Under the pieces are notes generated by a model. The model made no database searches. It was not told the origin of the DNA and was given only the letters and a program-made list of their open reading frames with translations. From Myoxocephalus aenaeus (lineage: Eukaryota; Chordata; Actinopteri; Perciformes; Cottidae), in assembly GCA_038501785.1 (NCBI GenBank), contig JBAMJR010000003.1, positions 3,755,501 through 3,819,500 on the forward strand: DNA of 64,000 nt, in the 5' to 3' direction. Position numbers and translations under genes: made by a program. Every line of letters starts with the position of its first letter. The first letter of the stretch is position 1. Of this stretch, positions 9,510 through 19,919 are shown piece after piece.

Positions 9510-10040
9510 TTACCGAGGATACGAAGACAGCTCCTGCTGCAGGCGTACGGAGACCGGATGGCCCGTTGCAAACCAAATAGTTCCTCTCCTGTGTGAATTC
9601 TGGTGGATGTCTCTGTTCCGTCGTCTACGGGTTTTTACAACGCCAACAAAAACATTGTTTGCGGAGGTGAACGCGCTGTCCTTCATCAAACACCAGCACC
9701 GACTCAATGGTGGATCATTGATGCATCTGCTCAGTCCCGAACGCAGGCAGTCGTAACCGCTGACCCCGTAGTGGTCACCCTTTCCATTGCGCACAGTGCC
9801 ATAGAAATCAGTATTTCATTCATGTCTTCTCTGGTTACGGTCTTCAGGTCTACTGGTTTCCCCATCTCTTCGCACCAGTTGGTGAAGCAGTTCATTGCCC
9901 ACTTCTGTTTGGCTGACAGCGTTTTTGCCGTTGCGCAACATATAGGCCTCCATTTCTTTCTTATCTATGGTAGCATGTGTTACAGGTCTCAGATGAAGAG
10001 AGCCTGATGGCAGACTTGTGCCTGAGAAAACGGAAAAGAA
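9510..10040 (-). pseudogene. Crypton/KIAA1958-like DUF3504 protein relic
   Basis: Reading the minus strand, a first block (about 9940-9850) contains KWAMNCFTNWCEEMGKPVDL. A frame shift near 9820 leads to a second block with FYGTVRNGKGDHYGVSGYDC, then INDPPLSRCW and FTSANNVFVGVVKT. This order matches the N-terminal half of the DUF3504 domain found in Crypton-derived genes and repeats (KIAA1958-, QRICH1- and ZMYM-related proteins), which descends from tyrosine recombinases. A possible acceptor TTTTCTCAG at about 10022 lies before the first block. The catalytic Arg and Tyr part is absent, and the frame ends in a stop at about 9510. It is a dead mobile-element fragment. The exact Crypton group is uncertain. 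Confidence 0.65.
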
Positions 10041-10600
10041 TGAGACAGGCAAACGTTTTGGCTTCTTCAGTCGACGTCTTCTCAAACTATGTTTATTTTA
10101 CAGATCAAGTGAAACAATCATCTTGTCCATTTTACACTTCATTTAGCTGACCAAACACAGGTAATTACATTAATATACATTTTCAACACATCCGCCCGTG
10201 AGGAAGACGTTACTTAAAATGGCGCCGCTGCGTCACGAGCACAGCGAACTAACAAACATTCACAACACCTATACACACATCACAGTCACACTAATCAACA
10301 CATATAGTCTGAACCGACCCACTAAAACATCAAGAACCGATTCATTCCATCATAAAGAAAAAGTAAAATGTACAGGAGATTACACAAGGCTAATATTAGC
10401 TTAGCTAGTACTTGACAGTAAAACTTTTAAAACAGCGTAGCTACTAAACAAAACACAAAGTTATCTTAATAAACATTGGTATACAATTCACAAGTTATAT
10501 ATGTGTATCTAACCAGTTACTGACCTGAGACCATACGTTTTGTATGCGACACACGTGACGTCCACCGGAATTATCCTCTTCGGCTAACCGCTCTGTAACG
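10041..10600. other. Non-coding stretch
   Basis: AC- and AT-rich DNA; nothing recognisable beyond short CACA runs. Confidence 0.4.
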
Positions 10601-10925
10601 ATCCCCCGTTATCCCCGTGAGTCTGGGGCAGGCACAAAGAGGGCAACGCACTCGACTTGGTTATAAACGCTCTTTACTTTGGTCTCTCTGAGCGCACTCA
10701 CCTTGTCGCCGCTTCCCGCTCTCCTGAGGCTGATTACACCTCATGCCCGCACCTGTTCCCTGAACCACTCCCTCGCTCAGTTCCCTCCGCAGCTGAGCGC
10801 AACCCCGCCCCGCTGCCACACACTCATCAAAAGTCGTTCTTTAGTTTACACGAAACACGTTGACCAGGAACCCTCACATTCAGGGGTCCCTTTTGGGAAA
10901 ATGTTTGACTACACACGGAACAACT

Positions 10926-11200
10926 AAATGTTTCAGTCCTGTGTGGAGGAACCAGCGAGGGATGATACTACGGATGACACAGATTCAGAAGAGCAGGTAG
11001 ACCATAATGAGCCGGCCACAGGGCTGTTCATGTCCATTGGACATGTCCATGTCCAATGTATGCACCTTCCGCCTCGTAAAATTCCTCGTTTGTGAAAACA
11101 TTCCTGGCTAATAAACAGTTTCTGATTCTGATTCTGGGTTAGGAGAGGAAGTGCCACCTGTGAGAAGGTCAACTCGAGCAATTAAACCTAGAGAAATGCT
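10926..11200 (+). pseudogene. Ty3/gypsy-type polyprotein C-terminal relic, interrupted
   Basis: An acidic stretch (about 10930-11025) is followed, after a 110-bp inserted LINE tail, by RRSTRAIKPREMLTY at about 11160-11205. This Arg/Ser/Thr-rich ending is typical of the integrase end of vertebrate gypsy-type LTR retrotransposon polyproteins. No reverse transcriptase or protease is present. The region upstream (10600-10925) is GC-richer and could be further element sequence, but nothing in it is diagnostic. A second LINE tail at 11205 cuts the relic off. Confidence 0.5.
11027..11136 (+). mobile_element. LINE-type 3' tail, copy A
   Basis: Contains AATGTATGCACCTTCCGCCT, GAAAACATTCCTGGCTAATA and a tail of three CTGATT/TGATTC repeats, ending ATTCTG. 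The same sequence occurs in reverse complement at 15287-15385. The left end carries a small internal inversion (CATGTCCATTGGACATG). Confidence 0.7.
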
Positions 11201-11204
11201 CACA

Positions 11205-11290
11205 TATAAAAGAAAGAAAGAAACATGCACTTTATTAATCCCCTTGGGGAAATTCTTCTCTGCATTTGACCCATCCCTGGACAACCCTTT
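11205..11290 (-). mobile_element. LINE 3' tail, minus orientation
   Basis: An (AAAG)n run followed by CACTTTATTAATCCCCTTGG and GGAAATTCTTCTCTGCATTT. This pattern is common at the reversed 3' end of fish LINEs. A relative lies at 35463-35530. Confidence 0.6.
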
Positions 11291-11519
11291 TCTGTCTTTA
11301 GTTTGGGTTAAAAATAATTAGATAGAATACAATAAAATGTAAAGATTATGTCTTAATAGAATACAGAATAAAATACAAATATTATATAAAATAATAATAA
11401 TAATTCTCCTCTGCGAATCGCACCATTTGATCAACCTCACATGCAATCAAATCTGAGCACAGGTTGAACAACACGTCGGTTATGTTTTTAATGGTATACG
11501 ATGCTGTGGTATTTTGTGT

Positions 11520-11830
11520 TTGGCATACTATATTAATCACAATTGTTACGAGTTTATATGGCATACTATAATTGATGTGACCCTTTCATGGTGTACCATA
11601 ACACTTTATGACCTTTTGTAGACTTTTTTTTTTTGACATACTTTGATTACTTGTAGTAGTTTTCTACGGCATATCTATACTACGACATTTTATGATATGC
11701 TTTACTATGATTTTTTTCAGGACATCTCGATGACATACTCTACTATGAAATGTTTATTTTTTGTTATGCCTTTTGTGACAGTATAGTTTGTGACCTTTTT
11801 TTCTTGACACACAATACTCTCGTACTTCAC
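11520..11830. repeat. Degenerate tandem repeat around a CATACTxTACTATG motif
   Basis: GGCATACTATA or GACATACTxTACTATG occurs at about 11522, 11560, 11635, 11667, 11692 and 11731, with TTTTATGAC-like spacers. The period is irregular, roughly 30-70 bp. Confidence 0.55.
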
Positions 11831-11871
11831 CATGTCATTAGTTTACACATTAAATAACTTTTTATTACGTG

Positions 11872-11909
11872 GACACAACACTCCATCTCTATAGCATCAC
11901 AGTTAGAAA
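11872..11909. repeat. 38-bp direct duplicate, copy 1
   Basis: Matches 12479-12516 in 37 of 38 positions, starting GACACAACACTCCATCTCTA. Confidence 0.9.
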
Positions 11910-12025
11910 TCCTTCAAAAAATAAATCACAACTACAGTGTTGAAAAGGAGCCTATATTTAGACAAACTCAAAACCAAGGCACCAAAAACAAAACAAAATC
12001 AGCAGGTTGCGCTTCGTTGAAAATG

Positions 12026-12031
12026 TTTATT
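12026..12031 (-). terminator. PEPD polyadenylation signal
   Basis: AATAAA on the minus strand, 226 bp past the PEPD stop codon. It implies a 3' UTR of about 240-250 nt. It is the nearest canonical signal downstream of the stop. Confidence 0.7.
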
Positions 12032-12256
12032 GAAACAAAAATTGATGTCCCTTTTTGTGAAAAGATGATTACAAAAGGAGGACCATAAAAGAATACAAAT
12101 ATTACTCAAAAATGAAATGTATTTCTTTCAGGAGGCACGATTACCACACATTTTGATCGTGTGTCTGTTATATAAAAGTGAGTAATAACAGTAACCAAGA
12201 ATATTCTTGTTTATCGGCAGTAATTAACGACGTCGCAGCGTTGAAGTCTGCGTCAT

Positions 12257-12403
12257 TCACAGCTTCTTCTCACTGGTGACGACGGGGCTGAAGGGTTTTG
12301 CGGAGTCGGCCATGAACGCCTCGATCTCCTCCACCGTGCGAGGGACGCAGGTCAGCAGCTCGATACCTTCGGCCGTAACGGCGATGTCATCTTCAATGCG
12401 AAC
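12257..12403 (-). CDS. pepd: PEPD exon 15 (terminal)
   Basis: Residues 449-496 and TGA. VRIEDDIAV contains metal ligand E452, followed by IELLTCVPRTVEEIEAFMAD. The last 20 residues are species-specific and lysine-terminated. Confidence 0.97.
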   Translation of the reverse strand, partial: VRIEDDIAVTAEGIELLTCVPRTVEEIEAFMADSAKPFSPVVTSEKKL

Positions 12404-15400
12404 CTGTAGTCAGTCAAACGTGGTAGAATTACAGGAGACGAATATGAGCAATACATTGCAGTATTTTCTTTGCCTAAAGACACAACACTCCATCTCTATA
12501 GCGTCACAGTTAGAAAGAATAGCAATGATGTCATTCTGTGGACTAAGTATCAAGCTTTTCCCATTACCCTTTCTTTGTGAATCCAACCCAACAAACGCAA
12601 CCAAATAAAACCGTGAGCACACTGACCCCGCCGAAGCCGCGAAAGCGAGCCAGCACTTGGTTGTTGAGGAAGCAGCTCTGGGCGGGGTTGGCCTGCGCCT
12701 GGTCCAGCAGGTGGTTGATGAAGTATATGCCGGGCTCCACGGTGAGAACCATCCTCTCCAGCACCAGACGGCCCATCCGAAGGCTCCTCAGTCCAGGCTC
12801 GTCAATGCGCTCCACCCCCTGGACAACAGTACAGTTTATTAAAAAAAATTTTTTCAAAAAAGTTCAACTGTTCACACTATTGTTGACTTTGTGTTTCTTT
12901 CTTTTGGATGAAGTACACTGTAGGATACGCAGGTTGCTCCCCGAGCAAAGTATCTGTGATTAGAGATCAATGATGTGAGATAATGAAGGTCCGACTGTCT
13001 GACTGAAACCAGCCAACACTATTATAGCGCACACACACTCACAGTGTACTTCCCACACCAACACACACTTCTGCTGCCTAACCCTGTTTCTATGGGTTAA
13101 CTCTTCCGTTTTGAGAAGTGCACAGCTGTACAAAATCCTCCACCACAACCTGAAATTGTCAGTGTTCAGAGTTCAAACACCATCTTCTCTTCCTCTCTCT
13201 CCTGCCCTCACGCTGAACCCGTTCCTGCAGCTTGGCCTCTTTTTCTTCCGCTTAATTATTGACGACACATCAATACTGGAGGAACAGGAACGCGTTTCCT
13301 TCTTCTGTCTGGAGACTTTGACTGTTACACCACCGGACCAACAAAAGGTCAGATCACGTGATGTCGGCGATCTCAGAGTGGAAGTCTTCTGTACTCGCCT
13401 CAGGGTACCCTCCCACATCGTGGACGTCGATGCCCAGCAGGTGCCCCAGGCCGTGGGGCATGAAGACGGAGCCCAGGTGAACCTTCAACATGTCCTCCAC
13501 GCTGCCGTTCAGGATGCCGATCTTCACGAGCTCCTCCAGGTGGATCTGGTCAGCCATGCGGTGCATGTCGGTCCACTTCACACCTTCAACACAAGCAGCT
13601 TTGTTACCGAGGAACAGAGGTTCATGTGAATGTAATACTGACGCCGCTTTATGACCTACATAAGTAAACGAGACAGTCAGCCTATTTATATATCGTTAGT
13701 CTTAAAGCTTGTCATCTGTGCCACTGTGTCGGATTCCACATGAAATCATCCAGGTTCACCAAAAAGTCCCTCAGCTCAGAGGAGGAGAGCTCAGCAGAGA
13801 AATTAGAGGTTTTCTAAAAAAAAGGAACAGGAACCGCCAAAAACAACCCAAAAGGAACGTCCGTTGTCGTAGCTTTAAGTATGCATGTTGATATCATTAT
13901 GCCTCTGAACATATAGAGCAGGTTTTCAAAGAAATAATATTAACAAAAACTCGGCACTTGTAATTTAAATGTACTGAAAGACAACAAAAAAAGATCCCTT
14001 CAAAATGCAACTAAACAATTATTGGTTTACTCTCTGCTGGTCATATTTCTTTGAGGGCAGAATATTAAATTTGTAAGTACTTTTCATGGCTTTACTTGTT
14101 TTGTCAGTGAAGTGTACTCAATAGCTAAACTGACACAAAAAAAAAAAAGATGGTAACCTGGTTTGATGGCAGCCATGACGGTTCGGGAGGATTTGAGGAC
14201 CGCCTCGTAGATGGCCTTCTGGTCGGGCGTGAACTTGCCGGTGGCTGGGAAGGAGCACGTGATGTCTGAGGAGTAGCAGTAGTACTCTCCGCCCATGTCG
14301 AACAGACTGCAGGACAATATTTCACAACTGATTCAGCCAAAGTATTTCTATACGAGTGCTTTGGGTTTGTGTTAAAATGTTTTTCAGTCGTTTACTGTAC
14401 AACTAAAAAGGCAGATAGCAAAAACGCTGGCGATCACAATTGAAACGGAACAATAAGGATGCCTCTTGGTGGCGCGTCAACAGCGCCACCTTGAGGAGAA
14501 CCTGCTCCCCATCACCTCAAAAAAAACAGCTGACAGCTACTCACCACATGTCACCAGCCATGATCGTCTTTTCATTCGGAGCACCGGCATGGCCGTAGTG
14601 GAGAATGGAGGAATTATTGCCCCTGTTGTTAAAAACAAAAGAAAAAACACACAGCATGTCAATTGAAAAGACATAAATATAATTATAATCTTTCAACTTT
14701 TCATTATTTAAACCTTCTGAAGCAGAAATGTAACAATGATTGCCTTACGTTCCACAGATACAGGTGTAGGAGGTGTGACGCATCCCTCCCTTAGTGTAGC
14801 AGTAGTGCTGGAAGAGGCTGCAAAGAAGCAAAAACAAGAGAAGAAAGTCCGTCAGAGAAAACCCCCCGTGAGAAAAGGAAACTAAATATCAGCACAAACG
14901 AGATCAGAGAACACAGTTGAAGGACTTTCACTGCCCTCTGCCTGACTCCATGCTTTTAAAAAATTAATTCAGCGCTCATTCTTTACATCATGTCCGAGCA
15001 CTTCAAACATTTCTATGGATCTGGACAGCATCGCAAAGCGGTGTAAGATGTCGAGTCCTGGGTTCCTGGTGCTTCTTTACACAGCCAACGCAAAATAACC
15101 ATCACGACAGCTGCTTTGACACTACATTGTTTTATTAAATTAATAAAAAACATTTAAATTAATGATTTTGCTCCCAGCTCGGCAGTAAGTAAACTTAATT
15201 TGGATGGCACACCTAATAGTAAAAGATAGTAATAGTAATGGAATTGCAACACAACCGACAATTAATCAGTTGGATGGCGGCCAACACCAGAATCAGAAAC
15301 TGTTTATTAGACAGGAATGTTTTCACACAAACGAGGAATTTTTGGAGGCGGAAGGTGCATACATTGGACATGGACACGGGACACGAGACAAACAACAATC

Positions 15401-18400
15401 AACAATCAACGATAACAACAGTGCAATTGGTATTAAAATAAGTGTAAGATAAGAAAGTGCTCAGACAACAGATACGTTAATGTGAGTGTACGTTAAAGTG
15501 ACATGTGTGTTTAAGTTAAAGTGTAAAAAAAATAAAAAATTAAACACACATGTCACTTTAACGTATCTGTTGTCTGAGCACTCGTGATGTGGGATCCTGT
15601 TCTTGTTTTCCAGCAAGAAGACGAGCAGACGGCTGTTTTACACTAACTTACATAGTGACGGCAGTCTAATCGAAGAGGTAAAAAAACAACACCACGTGAA
15701 TAACTCTCTTGATATCTTTTCAGAGAGAGACTTCACCGTGTCCAAGTGCCGTAACTGGAAAAAGCTAGTTTTGAAAACTGAATTTATTAGTGTATCAATT
15801 TTGAAGGAGCTGTGAAAATCAGCCAAATATATAAAAGAGAACAAAAAGTTGATTGTGAGAAGCTACAAAAGGCCAAGAACAGGTCAAATCATCCAAACAT
15901 ATGGATCTCAGTCTTGTTTCCATTGAGATTGAGCAAGTTTAAATCCATCCAAGTTTTTATATCATTTAGATAGTTTTTAAAAGGAATATTATGTTTCTTA
16001 AAAATTGACCCTGTGGGATAGGGCCCAACATGGAGCTTTGAGGAACCCCACAAGTAGGCGTTGGCCTCGGTGGACCAAGACGTTACCGACTCGCACGCCG
16101 ATCGGCTCGTTGTGCCGACCTCAGCGTTTGTTGCTAACGGCACATCCAAATTTGGGAGGAACTCGTGCTTTTAATAGAACAGAGCACACATGACGGTTCT
16201 TTTTGTTTCTTCATGCATATAAAAAGCGAAAAAAATATTTTAAAAAATAACATAAAAAAAAACAAGCACAGCTACAAAAGAGCAGAGAAACACGGGCGTA
16301 TACATATCTGGCAAACAAAATGCACCACTTACCTCTCCATTTCATATTCTTTCTGTCCAGGTTTCACATTCTTCATGATCTGCACACAAACAGTGGAATA
16401 TAATTAATTAAATTAATATATATATATTTTTTTTCTTCTAATAAACGACTGAGCTTTTCTTGAAAGTTTATTTTTTGTCCTCATTGGTTTATAAGATGCT
16501 TTGGAATGAATTGTGGATAATTTCCTCAAGCGTAGTCTTGAGGGAATTTACAAAATAAAACAGACATAAAGAGTTAGTGCCCTCAAGCTCTTGCTGATTT
16601 GGGAGAGCATTTTCGATTTTTTAACCGCACACCTCCAGGGAAGATTATCCCTGAAAATCTGCCAGAGGTGGCTCCTGGTGTAAAAAAAAAAGGGCACACA
16701 CACACACAGCTGAAAACATCCAACGATCACACTCGTAACAACAGGTGTCGCACAATATTGAGCGCTCGTGGTGACTGACTTCAGAGGACAGATAACATTG
16801 AGAGGTAACTGCCCCTGCGAGCCCCGCGGAGGTTATTCATGGTGTTAAGAGAGAAATCCTGTGCAGAAGTCAAATATTACTTTAATGTTACAGCTTATTG
16901 GTCAAAGGCTATCTCTGTTAACCGCGAGCTACTGGATGAAGTTAAAATCGATAGCATTTAAACAGTTTATAGCCTTAGAGGATCAGAAATCCTTTGGGCG
17001 AGTTTTAAACTCAATGAGCTGCTTGATACTTCCATACTTCGCCCGTATAATTTCATGCTCTGAACATTTATATCCTTTCTGCTCCTTTCTTTCATTGTTT
17101 GAAAATTGAAGGCGCTGCCCGTTGGAGCGACCCTCCCAGGTGCTCCTTCTATCCGAGGAGGACTTTACCATTTTATGGGCTTCACTGGAAATCCTGTTGG
17201 TGTAGCGCAGGACCTCCAGCTCCATATCAGTCTTAGTCAGACGGCTGCAGACGCGGACAGAAGCAAGCAGTCAGCGAGCATCCGCACAGCCACAGAACAT
17301 ACATAATTCAATTTTCATAAAAAAAAAGGAAGAAATGGAAACAGTTCGTCCTCCATCTTTCCCAGGATTATTGATCTGTCGGGAATCGCTTGTAATCTAC
17401 TGCTGCAGAGCTGCGGAAAACGTTTCAGAAGCACACACACACAAAAAAAACATAGTACAGTGTTTGATTTAAATCTAAGCTGAAAGACGATATTGGAGCT
17501 GAAGCTTTTCTTTAACCATCTCTCATTCACTTTTGCTCAGAAAGCAGTAGCTGCCCCTACAATAGCATTAAGGATTTCTACAATAACAGAAACCAATAAC
17601 TAACACAAGGCGGTGGTAACCAATAGTAAAAATCCAGGTCAGTCTCCTTCTCGCGCTCAGCACCCTGGTACACCTGCGAACTGCATAAGATGAACACAGG
17701 AAGGCCTATGCAGAAGCTCTGAGAGATGCACAGTCCAAGTTTTATTCCACCATTATTAACAACAGCCCCGGTAACTCTAAACAACTTTTCTCTACTGTAA
17801 ATCATCTTCTCAAACCGCTTTCATGTGTTCATCCTGAGGCCACTGAGGATAGGTGCCACCGACCCACTATCTGAGTTTGTCCAGCCTCTTTGCTCCTTCT
17901 CAAATGTCACACAGGAGGAAGTGGAGGATATGATCAAAAACACAAGGCCAACCACTTGTGCTCTGGACCCTTTCCCATCAGCTCTGCTAAAGACAAACAC
18001 CAAGATCATAAACCACTCCCTCCTGGCCGGCCATATTCCATCTGCGTTAAAAACTGCTGTCATCAGACCACTACTAAAAAAAAAAAAAAACACCCTGGAT
18101 CCAGAAGTTTTTTTCCAACTACAGGCCCATTTCAAATCTTCCATTTCTGTCCAAAGTTCTGGAAAAGGCAGTTGCAGCACAACTTCACGATCACCTCAAA
18201 GACAATAACCTTTTTGAGAAGTTTCAGTCTGGTTTCCGCCCTGGCCATAGCACTGAAACAGCCTTGGTCAGGTTCACCAATGACCTCATGATGGCAGCAG
18301 ATACCGGTTCCCCATCTCTACTCATCCTCCTGGACCTAACAGCTGCTTTTGATACAATTGACCATAACATCCTCCTTCACCATCTGAAATACACTATTGG

Positions 18401-19881
18401 ACTCTCTGATAAAATACATAACTGGTTCACCTCATATCTATCCGACAGAACGGAATACGTTACCCTGGGCAAAGCAAAATCATACACCCACAAAGTCACC
18501 TGCGGTGTCCCCCAGGGCTCAGTGCTGGGCCCCACTCTCTTCACCCTCGATCTGCTTCCCCTGGGTAATATAATCAGCAGGCATGGGGTATCCTACCACT
18601 GCTATGCTGATGACACACAGCTCTATATGAGGACAACCCCCACTTCTTCTGATTCCCACTCCATGTCCACACTCACCACCTGCCTGGAGGACATAGAGAC
18701 GTGGATGAAACTCAATTTTCTTCAACTAAACAGTTCAAAAACAGAAGCCATCCTAGTTGGCTCCGCTCTTCCACCATCACCTGTATCACCTTCTCGGGTC
18801 AAAACGTCCCTCTCTCCACATCTGTCACCAACCTTGGTGTTAAAATGGACCCCAATCTCACTTTTGACACCCACATCAAACACCTCTGCAAGACAGCTTT
18901 TTATCACCTCAGGAACATCGCCAAACTCCGTCCAACACTCACCCAGACAGATGCAGAGAAACTTGTCCATGCCTTTGTTTCTACTGTAATGCTCTCCTCA
19001 CCGGAATCTCTCACAGGAACATCCAGAGACTACAACGTATCCAAAACTGCCAGGATCCTGCTAAGAGTCCGCAAATACGACCACATCACCCCCGTTCTGA
19101 AATCACTACACTGGCTCCCCATCCCACACAGAATTGAATATAAGCTCTCCCTCCTCACTCATCAGTGCATTCACGGACATGCCCCCCAATACCTAAAATA
19201 ACTACTCACCCCCCAGACCTCCTCATTTAACCTCCGCTCTGCAGCCAACAATACCCTCCAAGTCCCCAGAACCAAGCTCCGCACTATGGGTGATCGGGCC
19301 TTTTCTTCTGCAGCTCCGAGGCTGTGGAATACCCTCCCCGACCATCTGAGGGCCCCACAGACTGCAGAGGCTTTTAAACGTGACCTGAAAAACCTTTTTA
19401 AGAAAGTGTAGCGCCCTGAAATATGTTATTTCATATGTCTTACTAATTTAATACAACTGTGTCCATTACTAACGATTTGCTTTAAATTGTGTTTTTAAGT
19501 TAAGTCCTATATTGTTGGTCCAATGTTTGAGAACAGTACATTACCGGTACATATACTGGCTGTCAAGGGCAGACAGTATTGCATGCAGTTTAGAAAAGAG
19601 CGCTGTCTCTTTAAGAAATTAAGTGAAGTTGTCCTGCTGTATTTTCTGGCTGGAGACAAAAACGTATGGCTTGTTATGAAACTGGGATTTGTTAAATAAA
19701 AGTTGCCAAACTGAAGAAGGACGTGTTTGTGGACAGTTCGTTTCAAGGGTGCAACAAAAGCTTACTGCTAAAATATCTTTCATGGGCTTTGCTTTTAAAT
19801 ATATCTTAAAAATGCTCTTGTTTTATTCTGCTCTGTAGCACTTTGAGATTGCTCAAATATAAAGTGCAATACAAATACAAT

Positions 19882-19919
<38 letters not shown>

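Larger units (their letters stand above)
17660..19917 (+). mobile_element. 5'-truncated L2-clade LINE, antisense in PEPD intron 7
   Basis: Reverse-transcriptase coding sequence from about 17690, followed by a 3' UTR and an (ATT)n tail at 19883-19917, preceded by TAGCACTTTGAGATTG and AAGTGCAATACAAATAC, which is the standard L2-type ending. It reads opposite to PEPD. The endonuclease domain is missing, as expected of incomplete reverse transcription. A possible LTR-like block at 19513-19756 splits the 3' UTR. Confidence 0.92.

Noticed and set aside
9603..10007. 134-codon plus-strand open frame
   Set aside because: It is the antisense shadow of the DUF3504 relic, which reads as a known family on the minus strand.
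13111..13629. 172-codon plus-strand open frame
   Set aside because: It is the antisense shadow of PEPD exon 13 and its flanks; the minus-strand reading is the conserved protein.
19455..19713. AACTG direct repeats bracketing TG...CA, suggesting another solo LTR
   Set aside because: The left part looks like L2 3' UTR, and the polyadenylation signal would lie only about 10 bp from the end, so the five-base match is probably chance.
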